A stretch of DNA of 8,544 nucleotides, from assembly GCA_022360735.1 (NCBI GenBank), contig JAKSCF010000328.1, positions 1 to 8,544 of the forward strand, read 5' to 3'. The notes beneath the pieces were generated by a model. It worked only from the letters and a program-made list of their open reading frames with translations. It had not been told where the DNA came from and ran no database searches. The number at the start of each line of letters is the position of its first letter. The stretch's first letter is position 1. Shown one piece after another: positions 1-7,030 of the stretch. The position numbers and the translations under genes are program-made. Origin of the DNA: Clostridia bacterium (GTDB lineage: Bacteria > Bacillota_A > Clostridia > Peptostreptococcales > JAAYPU01).

Positions 1-110
1 ATATAAAATATTTTTTTTATTTTTAATCTTTTTTTTATGCCATATTTCCACAGATTTTATTTCGAAATAAGAAATCTATTTTTTATTGCCTTATAATGGC
101 TATTATGAAC

Positions 111-140
111 AAAAAAACAGGTAATATGACCTGTTTTTTT
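111..140 (-). terminator. Intrinsic terminator ending the asnS-Gate gene transcript
   Basis: The arms 111-122 and 129-140 are perfect complements: a CAGGT/ACCTG core extended by seven A:T pairs, with a 6-nt loop (123-128). Read on the minus strand, the stem ends in a run of seven U, which suits a rho-independent terminator. A matching run of T lies on the other side, so it could work in both directions. Its right arm overlaps the TAA stop (139-141) of the last gene, so a terminating ribosome would cover part of the stem. Confidence 0.9.
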
Positions 141-591
141 ATAATGAATCTGTATTTTTAAAGGGATAAAATTTTGAAAACAATAAAGTTAAAACTATAG
201 CAACCAATAAACGCGTTATTGTCATAACCCAGACATTAGCGCCTATGACTGCAAAAATTAAGGTGGTCTCCAAAAAGCCATGGCAGCAAGATAAAAAGAT
301 ACCTATTAAAAAAATATCTTTCTTAGTCAATTGAGATTCTTGAGCAGCTTCCATTACGGCTCCCGCTCCATAGGAAATACCTATAACAAAGCCTATCAAC
401 AAAGGAAAAAGAGCATCTTTTGATAATCCAAAAAACTTAGAAATAAAAGACAGTTTCTTGGATATAAGCTCTAAAGCCTTGTAATCTCTCATTATTTGAA
501 TAACAATCATTAAGGGTATGATGACCTTAAACATCCCCCATATAACGCTCATCGTGCCAAAAAAGGCGTCTTTTGCAATGATTTCTACCAT
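139..591 (-). CDS. Nucleoside-recognition (Gate) domain membrane protein, second of a pair
   Basis: This encodes a 150-residue, very hydrophobic inner-membrane protein with about four predicted membrane segments (roughly 14-34, 60-80, 92-118 and 122-140). The segment with GISYGAGAVMEAA and SCCHGFLETTLIFAVIGAN is typical of the nucleoside-recognition/Gate family, which includes SpmA, SpmB, YjiG, YjiH and the gate regions of FeoB. The substrate is unknown. I chose the ATG at 589-591. A start at 720 would add 43 residues that lie entirely over the preceding gene and do not look like this family. The ATG overlaps the end of the preceding gene by 7 nt, and AGGGG lies about 9 nt upstream, so translation is probably coupled. 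It aligns along its length with its upstream neighbour (shared IIP near residue 25, and the GLF/GFV, CH and LET/IET regions), suggesting tandem duplication. A specific role such as spore maturation is not shown. Confidence 0.82.
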   Translation of the reverse strand: MVEIIAKDAFFGTMSVIWGMFKVIIPLMIVIQIMRDYKALELISKKLSFISKFFGLSKDALFPLLIGFVIGISYGAGAVMEAAQESQLTKKDIFLIGIFLSCCHGFLETTLIFAVIGANVWVMTITRLLVAIVLTLLFSKFYPFKNTDSL

Positions 592-1013
592 AACACTGCC
601 CCTAACTGTCCAATAATAATTCCAAATATAATGGCTAGAGCAAATCTTAAAGCAACAAAAAAGCCAATATTTAATCCTAGTTTTTTCATTAATGCCGTTT
701 CGATAAGAATAATATGACAAAATAAAATCATAACAGCCAGTGTTGTGATATGTTGTGAACTAAGGGATATGGTCTTCATTGCTGCAATTGCACCATACTC
801 ATCTAAAAATAGCCCTGTAATAAAGGGAATAGCAGCTTCACCGGGAAGATTGAACCATCCCATTAAGGGATTGAACAGTTTGCCCGCAGCTGCCATAACA
901 GGTGTATATTTTAATATGGTCACAATCACATAAACCGGGATAATAATTTTTGATAAAAACCATAAAGTCTCCAGACCTTTTCTAAAGCCCGTTTTTATAG
1001 ATTGAAAAAGCAT
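585..1013 (-). CDS. Nucleoside-recognition (Gate) domain membrane protein, first of a pair
   Basis: This encodes a 142-residue integral membrane protein with predicted membrane segments near 17-37, 60-80, 88-108 and 116-138. Family features are the IIP at 24-26, GLFLDEYGAIAAM around 67-79 and LFCHIILIETALM around 97-109. It matches one half of the larger two-domain Gate proteins; the second half is supplied by the next gene. The ATG at 1011-1013 follows a GGTGA ribosome site and lies 18 bp after the asnS stop, so it is almost certainly co-transcribed with asnS. The reading frame ends in TAG at 585-587, inside the start of the following gene. The two proteins probably form a heteromeric membrane complex, as proposed for SpmA/SpmB, but both are shorter than those proteins as I recall them. 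Substrate and function are unknown. Confidence 0.82.
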   Translation of the reverse strand: MLFQSIKTGFRKGLETLWFLSKIIIPVYVIVTILKYTPVMAAAGKLFNPLMGWFNLPGEAAIPFITGLFLDEYGAIAAMKTISLSSQHITTLAVMILFCHIILIETALMKKLGLNIGFFVALRFALAIIFGIIIGQLGAVLW

Positions 1014-1031
1014 TTTTCACCAACCGTATTA

Positions 1032-2423
1032 TTAAAATTCTGCCGATTTTGGTGTTCGCGGAAAAGAGATGACGTCTCTGATATTACCCATGCCTGTTAA
1101 ATACATGATCATTCTTTCAAAACCCAAACCATAGCCTGAGTGTTGGGCACCACCATATTTTCTTAGATCCAAATACCACCAATAATCTTCCTCGTTTAAT
1201 CCCATTTCTTTTATTCTTTCTATAAGTAAGTCATACCGGTCTTCTCTTTGACTGCCTCCGATAATCTCTCCGACTCCGGGAACAAGTAAATCCATAGCAG
1301 CTACCGTTTTATGATCATCATCCAGCTTCATATAAAATGCTTTGATATCTTTTGGGTAATTGGTAACAAAAACTGGTTTTTGATATACTTCTTCCGTAAT
1401 ATATCTTTCATGCTCTGTTTGAAGATCAATACCCCATTTTACAGGAAACTGGAATTCTTTGTCCGCTTTTTCCAGCAATTCAATGGCTTCTGTATAAGTA
1501 ATGCGTTCAAAATCTGAATTCATGACATTGTTAAGCCTATTTACCAGCCCTTTATCAATGAAAGCATTAAAAAATTTAATTTCATCATGTGCATTCTCCA
1601 TTACATATTGGATAATGAATTTAATCATATCCTCAGCCAGCTGCATGTTATCTTTTAAATCAGCAAAGGCTACCTCAGGCTCAATCATCCAGAATTCTGC
1701 CGCATGTCTGGATGTATTTGAATTTTCTGCCCTGAAGGTGGGTCCGAAAGTATAGATTTTTTTATAGGCCAATGCATATGCTTCCCCTTCAAGCTGCCCA
1801 CTGACCGTTAAGTTCGTCTCTTTACCAAAAAAGTCTTGAGAAAAGTCTATTTCACCTGAATCATTTTTGGGCGGCATATTCATATCCAATGTACTGACTC
1901 TAAACATATCCCCCGCACCTTCACAGTCGCTGCCTGTAATGATGGGTGTATGTACATAGACAAAACCTCTTTCTTGGAAAAACTTATGTATGGCATAAGC
2001 AGTTATGGATCGTACTCTAAATACAGCTGAAAAGGTGTTGCTTCTCGGTCTTAAATGTGCAATCTCTCTTAAAAATTCAAAAGAATGTCTCTTTTTTTGA
2101 AGCGGATAGTCTTTTTCAGATCCGCCTTCTAATTCAACTTCACTGCATTTTATTTCAAAAGGCTGCTTAGCCTCCGGTGTAGCAACTAAAGTTCCTTTAA
2201 CGATTAAGGCAGATGCAATGGTTATTTTAGATATCTCGTCAAAGTTATCCAGGTCACTTTCATAAACCAACTGTATATTTTTAAAAGATGTGCCATCATT
2301 TAATTCGATAAAACCAAATTGTTTAGAATTTCTATGGGTTCTTACCCATCCTTTTACAGTGATTTTTTTGTCTATATATTTTTCCGGATTTTTAAATATT
2401 TCTTTTACTTCTGCTATTATCAT
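1032..2423 (-). CDS. asnS: Asparaginyl-tRNA synthetase
   Basis: This cytoplasmic class IIb synthetase activates asparagine with ATP and charges tRNA-Asn. The protein has 463 residues, full length for the family. An N-terminal OB-fold anticodon-binding domain covers about 15-100 ([21 protein letters not shown]). The catalytic domain follows, with [15 protein letters not shown] at 162-176, [12 protein letters not shown] at 208-219, motif 2 at about 227-248 ([20 protein letters not shown]) and motif 3 at 430-444 ([15 protein letters not shown]). The GAGDMF and SGQLEGE wording fits AsnRS rather than AspRS. The ATG at 2421-2423 sits 7 nt after AAGGAG (2431-2436). The gene has its own promoter at 2599-2627 and a roughly 170-nt leader with hairpins but no visible T-box. 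Two Gate-domain genes follow closely. No frameshift or missing key residue is seen. Confidence 0.97.
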   Translation of the reverse strand: MIIAEVKEIFKNPEKYIDKKITVKGWVRTHRNSKQFGFIELNDGTSFKNIQLVYESDLDNFDEISKITIASALIVKGTLVATPEAKQPFEIKCSEVELEGGSEKDYPLQKKRHSFEFLREIAHLRPRSNTFSAVFRVRSITAYAIHKFFQERGFVYVHTPIITGSDCEGAGDMFRVSTLDMNMPPKNDSGEIDFSQDFFGKETNLTVSGQLEGEAYALAYKKIYTFGPTFRAENSNTSRHAAEFWMIEPEVAFADLKDNMQLAEDMIKFIIQYVMENAHDEIKFFNAFIDKGLVNRLNNVMNSDFERITYTEAIELLEKADKEFQFPVKWGIDLQTEHERYITEEVYQKPVFVTNYPKDIKAFYMKLDDDHKTVAAMDLLVPGVGEIIGGSQREDRYDLLIERIKEMGLNEEDYWWYLDLRKYGGAQHSGYGLGFERMIMYLTGMGNIRDVISFPRTPKSAEF

Positions 2424-2438
2424 TTCAACACTCCTTTA

Positions 2439-2506
2439 TGACCTAACAGAAATCTTTGATTTCGTCGTAGGTCAAACGCAACGAAACAGAAATCCCCGAT
2501 TTCGTC
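2439..2506 (-). repeat. Tandem hairpin repeat in the asnS leader
   Basis: Two copies of CAGAAATCnnnGATTTCGTC lie 40 bp apart (2447-2466 and 2487-2506). Each forms a 6-bp GAAATC/GATTTC stem with a 3-nt loop (TTT in one, CCC in the other). The first copy is enclosed by a second helix, TGACCTA at 2439-2445 with TAGGTCA at 2468-2474, giving an extended hairpin that ends 2 nt upstream of the asnS AAGGAG (2431-2436). The sequence is less A+T-rich than its surroundings. It may be a dispersed intergenic repeat or a leader RNA element; I cannot tell which. It has no T-box sequence. Confidence 0.7.
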
Positions 2507-2598
2507 ATTGAGACTGCGCAAATTCCTACAACCCTCAAAATAACTATGGTCATATTATTTTTTTATTTTCTTGAACACATATCTCTTTTCTAAGTGAT

Positions 2599-2627
2599 AT
2601 TATATATATTTGACCTTTTTCTGTAAA
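2599..2627 (-). promoter_or_regulatory. Promoter for asnS and the Gate-domain genes
   Basis: On the minus strand there is a -35 box TTTACA (2622-2627), a 17-bp spacer and a perfect -10 box TATAAT (2599-2604). Transcription would begin near 2592, giving a leader of about 170 nt before asnS that includes the tandem hairpins. It lies just outside the A+T-rich inverted-repeat element at 2641-2884. Confidence 0.75.
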
Positions 2628-2640
2628 GCAAAACAAAATA

Positions 2641-2884
2641 TAATTAATAGTTGATAATTAATAATGAATAATTATGGTGGATTTTGTAGCACAAAATCTA
2701 CATTAACTAAACCATAGACCGGAAACACAAGCATTTTACACACTACTATTGATATTTATTATATTATTATCATTCTCTATTTTAGCGTTTTTAATTATTT
2801 AGCTTATTAAAATTCTTAATTAAAAGAAAGATTCTTTGCTGCTGCAAAGAATCCTCCTTAATTATTAATTCTTAATTATTCATT
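2641..2884. repeat. MITE-like inverted-repeat element, long copy (lysS-asnS spacer)
   Basis: The two ends of this 244-bp noncoding stretch are inverted versions of one design: an A+T tract built from AATTAATAAT/GAATAATTA units, then GGTGG or GGAGG, then a hairpin with TTTG...CAAA arms. The left hairpin is 2680-2698 (GATTTTGT/ACAAAATC); the right one is 2830-2853. The middle shares ATGGTTTAGTTA (inverted, 2705-2716) and ATTTAGCTTA (about 2797-2806) with the element at 6052-6183. No reading frame or transposase is present, so it would be a non-autonomous or simple palindromic repeat. The right end merges with the lysS stop codon. The middle (about 2717-2795) is plain A+T-rich DNA in which I see nothing else. 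Exact boundaries are uncertain, and no target-site duplication was identified. Confidence 0.6.
2821..2853 (-). terminator. Intrinsic terminator after lysS
   Basis: A perfect 10-bp stem, GATTCTTTGC (2830-2839) with GCAAAGAATC (2844-2853), closes a 4-nt loop. On the minus strand it is followed by UUUCUUUUA (2829-2821). It lies about 30 nt after the lysS stop and probably ends the greA-lysS transcript. It is also the right-hand hairpin of the inverted-repeat element at 2641-2884. Confidence 0.8.
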
Positions 2885-4358
2885 ACTTATCTATTGGTTT
2901 CATGGTTGGGAATAATATCACATCTCTTATGGATGGTGAATCTGTTAATAACATAATCATTCGGTCTATACCAATCCCTAAACCGCCTGTTGGCGGAAGG
3001 CCTACTTCTAAAGCATTTACAAAATCTTCGTCCATCATATGAGCTTCTTCATCCCCGGCATCTCTTTGTTTCAGTTGATCTTCAAATCTTTGCTTTTGAT
3101 CAATTGGATCATTCAGCTCTGAGAAAGCATTGGCTATTTCCCAAGTATTTATAAATGCCTCAAAACGATTGGTTCTCCTAGGGTCATTAGGATCACGCTT
3201 AGCTAGAGGTGAGACTTCTACCGGATGATGGGTTATAAAAGTTGGCTGCTCCAGTTTGTCCTCACAGTATGCTTCAAACAATGCATTAATGACATATCCT
3301 CGAGTCATCTTTTCAGCATCTTCTATATGCTTTTCTTTAGCAACTTTTATAGCTTCTTCGTCTGTATTGATTTCAGAAAAATCAATACCTATATATTCTT
3401 TTACTGCTTCCTCCATGCTCATTCTTTTCCAAGGAGGTGTTAAATCAATGTCTTTTCCTTGGTAATTAATTTTCGTTGTTCCCAATGTTTTTTGAGCAAC
3501 TTGAGATATTAAATTTTCTGTTAATTCCATCATGTCATCAAAATCAGCATATGCTTGATACATTTCTATAGCTGTATATTCAGGATTATGTTTGATAGAC
3601 ATACCTTCATTTCTAAACATTCTACCCATTTCATATACTCTATCAAAACCACCAACGATTAATCTTTTTAGATACAACTCATTGGCTATTCTAAGATACA
3701 TATCTAAATCCAGGGTATTGTGATGTGTAATGAATGGTCGAGCAGAAGCACCACCGGCTATAGGGCTCAGTATTGGTGTATCTACTTCAATAAAATCTCT
3801 GTCATCCAAGAAGTTTTTAATTTCTTTAATCATTTTTGATCTAAGCATAAAAGTGTTTTTAACTTCCGGATTGACAATAAGATCCACATATCTTTGTCGA
3901 TATCTTAAATCAGTATCTTTTAGACCATGGAACTTTTCCGGTAATATCTGCAGTGATTTAGATAGAAGTATTAAATCACTTACTTTAATGGATATTTCAT
4001 TTTGTTTGGTTTTAAATACGCTGCCTTTTATGCCTACAATATCACCGATATCATATGTAACAAATCGTTCATATTCTTCTTCACCAATGGCATCTTTTCG
4101 AACATAGCATTGAATTCTCCCTTGCTTGTCCTGAATGTCAATAAATGAGGCCTTACCCATTTGACGCTTTGCCATGATTCTTCCTGCCATAGATACTTGC
4201 TGACCTTCCATGGCATCAAAATTGGCTTTAATATCTTCACTAAAAGCATCAACATCATATTTTTCTGCTATAAAGGGGTCTCTTCCCTGATCTCTAAGTT
4301 TTTGAAGCTTGTCTCTTCTGACTTGAAGAACTTCTGAAATATTTTGCTCTGTGCTCAT
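2883..4358 (-). CDS. lysS: Lysyl-tRNA synthetase, class II
   Basis: This cytoplasmic class IIb synthetase charges tRNA-Lys. Its 491 residues are the usual length. An N-terminal OB-fold anticodon-binding domain spans about 55-135 ([23 protein letters not shown]). The catalytic domain has [14 protein letters not shown] at 152-165, motif 1 around 180-200 (FIEVDTPIL), [14 protein letters not shown] at 201-214, motif 2 at about 245-266 ([21 protein letters not shown]) and motif 3 near the C terminus ([14 protein letters not shown]). The ATG at 4356-4358 lies 20 nt after the greA stop, and no other in-frame start fits between them. The nearest ribosome site, AGGTGG at 4371-4376, is 12 nt from this ATG, rather far. 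A three-codon frame, M-T-K-stop, starts at 4366 and its TGA overlaps the lysS ATG. It is most likely transcribed from the greA promoter. The stop codon lies at the edge of a repeat element, but the C terminus looks normal. Confidence 0.97.
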   Translation of the reverse strand: MSTEQNISEVLQVRRDKLQKLRDQGRDPFIAEKYDVDAFSEDIKANFDAMEGQQVSMAGRIMAKRQMGKASFIDIQDKQGRIQCYVRKDAIGEEEYERFVTYDIGDIVGIKGSVFKTKQNEISIKVSDLILLSKSLQILPEKFHGLKDTDLRYRQRYVDLIVNPEVKNTFMLRSKMIKEIKNFLDDRDFIEVDTPILSPIAGGASARPFITHHNTLDLDMYLRIANELYLKRLIVGGFDRVYEMGRMFRNEGMSIKHNPEYTAIEMYQAYADFDDMMELTENLISQVAQKTLGTTKINYQGKDIDLTPPWKRMSMEEAVKEYIGIDFSEINTDEEAIKVAKEKHIEDAEKMTRGYVINALFEAYCEDKLEQPTFITHHPVEVSPLAKRDPNDPRRTNRFEAFINTWEIANAFSELNDPIDQKQRFEDQLKQRDAGDEEAHMMDEDFVNALEVGLPPTGGLGIGIDRMIMLLTDSPSIRDVILFPTMKPIDK

Positions 4359-4378
4359 TTTGTCATTACACCACCTAT

Positions 4379-4852
4379 TTACTTATATATTTCAAGTATT
4401 TCATATTTTATTACGCCATCCGGGACTTGAATTTCCACAGTATCGCCAACCTTTTTTCCTATAAGGCTGCTTCCTACAGGTGATTCGTTAGATATTTTAT
4501 ATTCATAAGGGTCTGCTTCAGTAGATCCTACAATCGTGTAGTCGATGATTTCATCGTATTCCAAGTCTTTAATTTTTACTTTTACACCGATATTGACTTG
4601 ATCAAAAGAAATACCTTCTTCATCAATGATAATCGCTTTTCTTAACATGCTTTCTAACTTAGCAATTTTCTCTTCCAAGTCGGCCTGCTCGCTTTTTGCA
4701 GAATCATATTCTGAATTCTCACTGATGTCACCAAAAGAAATTGCTTCTTTAATTCTTTCCGCCACTTCTTTTCTTTTTACTGTCACAAGATTTTCAAGTT
4801 CAGTTTCAATTCTGTTGTACCCTTCTCTGGTTAATAAAACTTCATCCGTCAT
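4379..4852 (-). CDS. greA: Transcription elongation factor GreA
   Basis: GreA enters the secondary channel of RNA polymerase and stimulates cleavage of backtracked RNA. The 157-residue length is typical. Residues 1-75 form the antiparallel coiled coil; its tip carries [13 protein letters not shown] with acidic residues D42 and E45, matching the pair that coordinates catalytic magnesium in characterised GreA proteins. The C-terminal FKBP-like domain includes [18 protein letters not shown] near 124-141. The ATG at 4850-4852 has AAGGAG at 4861-4866 with 8 nt spacing. It is the first gene after a perfect-consensus promoter (5015-5043), with a leader of about 155 nt. lysS follows 20 nt later, a pairing common in Firmicutes. 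I see nothing unusual in the protein. Confidence 0.96.
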   Translation of the reverse strand: MTDEVLLTREGYNRIETELENLVTVKRKEVAERIKEAISFGDISENSEYDSAKSEQADLEEKIAKLESMLRKAIIIDEEGISFDQVNIGVKVKIKDLEYDEIIDYTIVGSTEADPYEYKISNESPVGSSLIGKKVGDTVEIQVPDGVIKYEILEIYK

Positions 4853-5014
4853 CGTATTCGCTCCTTTACATTTTTGATGAATTCAGAATTATCGCTGCTG
4901 TTCATTTTTATGAATTTTTATTAATTATATGTTGATACGATTAAAATATTCAATGCTGTAATAAAAAAATTTTTCATTAATGTAATTCATATCATTACTT
5001 TTTTCATGCGAAAT

Positions 5015-5043
5015 ATTATAAAATAGATAAGTATCCTTGTCAA
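5015..5043 (-). promoter_or_regulatory. Consensus sigma-A promoter for greA-lysS
   Basis: On the minus strand TTGACA (5038-5043) and TATAAT (5015-5020) are separated by exactly 17 bp, a perfect match to the housekeeping consensus. Transcription should start near 5008. The roughly 155-nt leader is A+T-rich and holds no riboswitch or T-box that I recognise. It contains a six-codon frame (MKKVMI, beginning about 5006) without a clear ribosome site, probably chance. Confidence 0.88.
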
Positions 5044-5062
5044 GCATTGCCAGCCAAGGATA
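5032..5062 (-). promoter_or_regulatory. 8-bp dyad overlapping the greA -35 region
   Basis: TATCCTTG at 5032-5039 and CAAGGATA at 5055-5062 are perfect inverted repeats with a 15-bp spacer. One arm covers part of the greA spacer and the first -35 bases; the other ends 8 bp from the dusB stop. As RNA it would form a hairpin after dusB, followed by CUUAUCUAUUUUA, so it may be a weak dusB terminator. As DNA it is also well placed to be an operator. The sequence alone does not decide between these. Confidence 0.55.
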
Positions 5063-5069
5063 GATTATA

Positions 5070-6035
5070 CTATTCAATATTTTTTCTTGCATATTCATCA
5101 AGCATTAATATCATCTCATCTTTATTATCGATTTCATTCACTCTGCGTCTTATTTCTGTTGCGTGACGCAATCCTTTAAAATACCATCCTAAATGTTTTC
5201 TCATTTCACGTATGGCTACATATTCACCTTTGTCTTCTATTAACAACAGCAGATGTTTTTTGATTGTTTTTATTTTTTCTTCAATACTGGGTTCTTGATA
5301 CGTTTGGTTGTGTAAAGCAGATAGAGCTTCCTCAAATATCCAGGGTCTCCCTTGTGCACCTCTGGCTATCATGACACCATCACAATTCGTCTCTTGGAGC
5401 ATCCTAACAGCGTCCAATTTAGTAAAAACATCACCACTTCCTATTACTGGAATATCTACAGATTCTTTTACCTGTTTGATCAGTTCCCAATTTGCTTGTC
5501 CACTATAGAACTGTTCCCTGGTTCTACCATGAACAGTAATGAAGGATGCGCCGCTATCTTCAATAATCTTAGCAATTTCCAATACATTTATACTATTTTT
5601 ATCCCATCCTGTCCTTATTTTCACAGAAACAGGCTTGCCGGCTGCTTTTACAACTGCTTCAACAATTTTTTTAAGTAATTTAGGGTCTTTAAGAAGCGCC
5701 GACCCATCTCCATTTTTCACTATCTTTGGAACAGGGCATCCCATATTAATATCTAATATCTCATTTTTTCTATGGGACAGTTTTTCTGCAGCAAATGCCA
5801 TGATACTAGGATCAGAACCAAATATCTGTAACGCTGTGAGCCCTTCCTCTTCACTTATCTTTAACAATCGTTCTGTTTTATGATCGTCAAAATACAACCC
5901 CTTTGAGCTGATCATTTCAGAAAAAACCAAGTCACAACCGTAACTTTTACAAATTCTTCTGAAAGCGCTATCTGTAACACCTGCCATTGGTCCTAATACA
6001 AATGGATTGTTAAGAACCAAATTCCCAATCTTCAT
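5070..6035 (-). CDS. dusB: tRNA-dihydrouridine synthase (DusB-like)
   Basis: This FMN enzyme reduces specific uridines in the D-loop of tRNA to dihydrouridine with NAD(P)H. The 321-residue protein is full length: a TIM-barrel flavin domain (about 1-240), then a helical tRNA-binding domain (about 245-321). Features include GPMAGVTDSAFRR at 15-27 (FMN binding), ALQIFGSDP at 68-76, NMGCPVPKIVKNGDGSALL at 97-115 with C100 as the expected catalytic acid, KIRTGW at 139-144, VHGRTREQFYSG at 168-179, and GSGDV and ARGAQGRPW at 199-203 and 224-232. The G+R-rich phosphate-binding end and overall wording fit the DusB/NifR3 group common in Firmicutes. The ATG at 6033-6035 follows GGTGAT (6039-6044), a modest ribosome site. 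The upstream spacer is almost wholly a repeat element, so it may rely on read-through from coaX. Confidence 0.94.
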   Translation of the reverse strand: MKIGNLVLNNPFVLGPMAGVTDSAFRRICKSYGCDLVFSEMISSKGLYFDDHKTERLLKISEEEGLTALQIFGSDPSIMAFAAEKLSHRKNEILDINMGCPVPKIVKNGDGSALLKDPKLLKKIVEAVVKAAGKPVSVKIRTGWDKNSINVLEIAKIIEDSGASFITVHGRTREQFYSGQANWELIKQVKESVDIPVIGSGDVFTKLDAVRMLQETNCDGVMIARGAQGRPWIFEEALSALHNQTYQEPSIEEKIKTIKKHLLLLIEDKGEYVAIREMRKHLGWYFKGLRHATEIRRRVNEIDNKDEMILMLDEYARKNIE

Positions 6036-6051
6036 ATCATCACCAACTATT

Positions 6052-6183
6052 TTAGTTAATAGTGAATAACTAATAATTAATAATTATGGATGGTTTAGTT
6101 AGCAAAACCTTCATTAGTAATTTAGCTTAAGTTTTTGCACAGCAAAAACCACCTAAATTGTTCATTATTCATTATTAATTGAT
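6052..6183. repeat. MITE-like inverted-repeat element, short copy (coaX-dusB spacer)
   Basis: This 132-bp stretch follows the same plan as the element at 2641-2884. The left end has A+T units, then GGATGG, then GGTTT/AAACC (6092-6096 with 6105-6109). The right end, read inverted, has AATTAATAATGAATAATGAA, then GGTGG, then a perfect 8-bp hairpin GTTTTTGC/GCAAAAAC (6131-6138 with 6142-6149). ATGGTTTAGTTA (inverted relative to the other copy) and ATTTAGCTTA are shared with the long copy. The element fills the space from the coaX stop to about 10 nt before the dusB ribosome site. The right hairpin is followed on the minus strand by UUAAGCUAAAUUA, a poor U-run, so termination here would be weak. 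No coding potential is seen. Confidence 0.6.
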
Positions 6184-6954
6184 TTATTTGTTTCTCTCAT
6201 ATATAAGTCTTAAGCCTTGAAGTGTCAACAATTTATCTACATGGTCAATTGCATCAATTTCGTTTGCAATTAGAGTTGATAACCCACCTGTTGCAATGAC
6301 TTTTATTCCTTCTTCTACCTCTAATTCCTTTTTCATTCTATTAATAATAAACTGTGCTAATCCCATATGACCGTATACCAAACCGGATTGCATGCTTGCA
6401 ACTGTATTTCGACAAATTACTGATCCCGGTGTTTCCAATTCAACTTTAGGCAGCTTTGCCGTTTTTTCAAACAAAGCATCACTGGATATCTTTAATCCCG
6501 GTGCTATAGTTCCTCCTAAAAATTCTCCTTTAGAAGAAATCGCTGAGAAAGTAGTCGCTGTTCCAAAATCAACGACAATAAGCGGTCCTCCATATTTTTC
6601 GTATGCGGCTACAGCATTAACAATTCTATCTGAGCCGATAAGCTTTGGATTGTCATATTTAATCACCATTCCTGTTTTTATGCCAGGTCCTACAACAATA
6701 GCACGCTTATTAAAATATTTTTTTGACATATGCTGTAAGGTATAAACAACAGGCGGCACAACCGTTGAAATGATAATATCGTCAATTTCTTTGATTGTAA
6801 GACCCTCATATTGAAACAACTGGTTTATAATCATGCCATATTCATCAGCACTTTTATTTTTATCAGTTTTTAATCGCCAACTTTGAATTAATTTTTTGTT
6901 ATGAAATACCCCCAAAACTATGTTTGTATTTCCTACATCAAAAGTAAGTAACAT
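6184..6954 (-). CDS. coaX: Type III pantothenate kinase
   Basis: CoaX phosphorylates pantothenate with ATP, the first step of coenzyme A synthesis in the cytoplasm. Unlike CoaA, the type III enzyme belongs to the ASKHA fold and is not expected to be inhibited by CoA. The 256-residue length is normal. Motifs are DVGNTN at 6-11 (phosphate loop), STVVPPV at 63-69, [12 protein letters not shown] at 107-118 with D109 and R110 in the pantothenate site, VDFGTATT at 128-135 and GGTIAPG at 147-153. The ATG at 6952-6954 has a strong AGGAGG (6960-6965) 5 nt upstream. It is preceded by a near-consensus promoter and a large RNA hairpin (7031-7155), so its leader would be about 210 nt if the RNA is not processed. 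birA lies upstream and dusB downstream, an order usual in Clostridia. Confidence 0.96.
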   Translation of the reverse strand: MLLTFDVGNTNIVLGVFHNKKLIQSWRLKTDKNKSADEYGMIINQLFQYEGLTIKEIDDIIISTVVPPVVYTLQHMSKKYFNKRAIVVGPGIKTGMVIKYDNPKLIGSDRIVNAVAAYEKYGGPLIVVDFGTATTFSAISSKGEFLGGTIAPGLKISSDALFEKTAKLPKVELETPGSVICRNTVASMQSGLVYGHMGLAQFIINRMKKELEVEEGIKVIATGGLSTLIANEIDAIDHVDKLLTLQGLRLIYERNK

Positions 6955-6998
6955 ATTTTCCTCCTATGACGACCCGCATATGTAATGCTTATATTACT

Positions 6999-7021
6999 TA
7001 GCCGGTACAGAACACCAGCTA
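6999..7021 (-). other. Small hairpin in the coaX leader
   Basis: TAGCCGGT (6999-7006) and ACCAGCTA (7014-7021) pair over 8 bp in minus-strand RNA with one G.U wobble and a 7-nt loop. It follows the large hairpin at 7031-7155 directly, and the next sequence is not U-rich, so it does not look like an intrinsic terminator. A weaker 5-bp hairpin lies at 6982-6997. These may be further helices of the same structured leader. Confidence 0.45.
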
Positions 7022-7030
7022 TATAATACA

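Noticed and set aside
592..720. Longer N-terminal start (ATG at 718-720) for the last Gate-domain gene
   Set aside because: The extra 43 residues overlap the preceding gene completely, are rich in Tyr, Trp and Cys, and do not resemble the family; the ATG at 591 has a ribosome site and coupled overlap.
2439..2506. CRISPR-like direct repeats
   Set aside because: There are only two copies, with short internally palindromic units and no regular spacers or cas genes.
2424..2600. T-box riboswitch for asnS
   Set aside because: No AGGGTGGNACCGCG-like sequence or terminator/antiterminator pair is present; the hairpins are of another kind.
2765..2790. Fur-box-like GAGAATGATAATAAT on the minus strand
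   Set aside because: Only about 13 of 19 positions match the classical site, all in A+T-rich DNA, and it lies inside a repeat element far from a promoter.
3730..4107. Open frame of 125 codons antisense to lysS, and similar plus-strand frames inside asnS, dusB and coaX
   Set aside because: They lie fully within strongly supported genes, have no recognisable protein features and no ribosome sites; they are antisense shadows of the coding sequence.
4034..4258. A 74-codon minus-strand frame inside lysS, considered as a frameshift sign
   Set aside because: lysS itself is uninterrupted and complete in another frame, so this is only an alternative frame.
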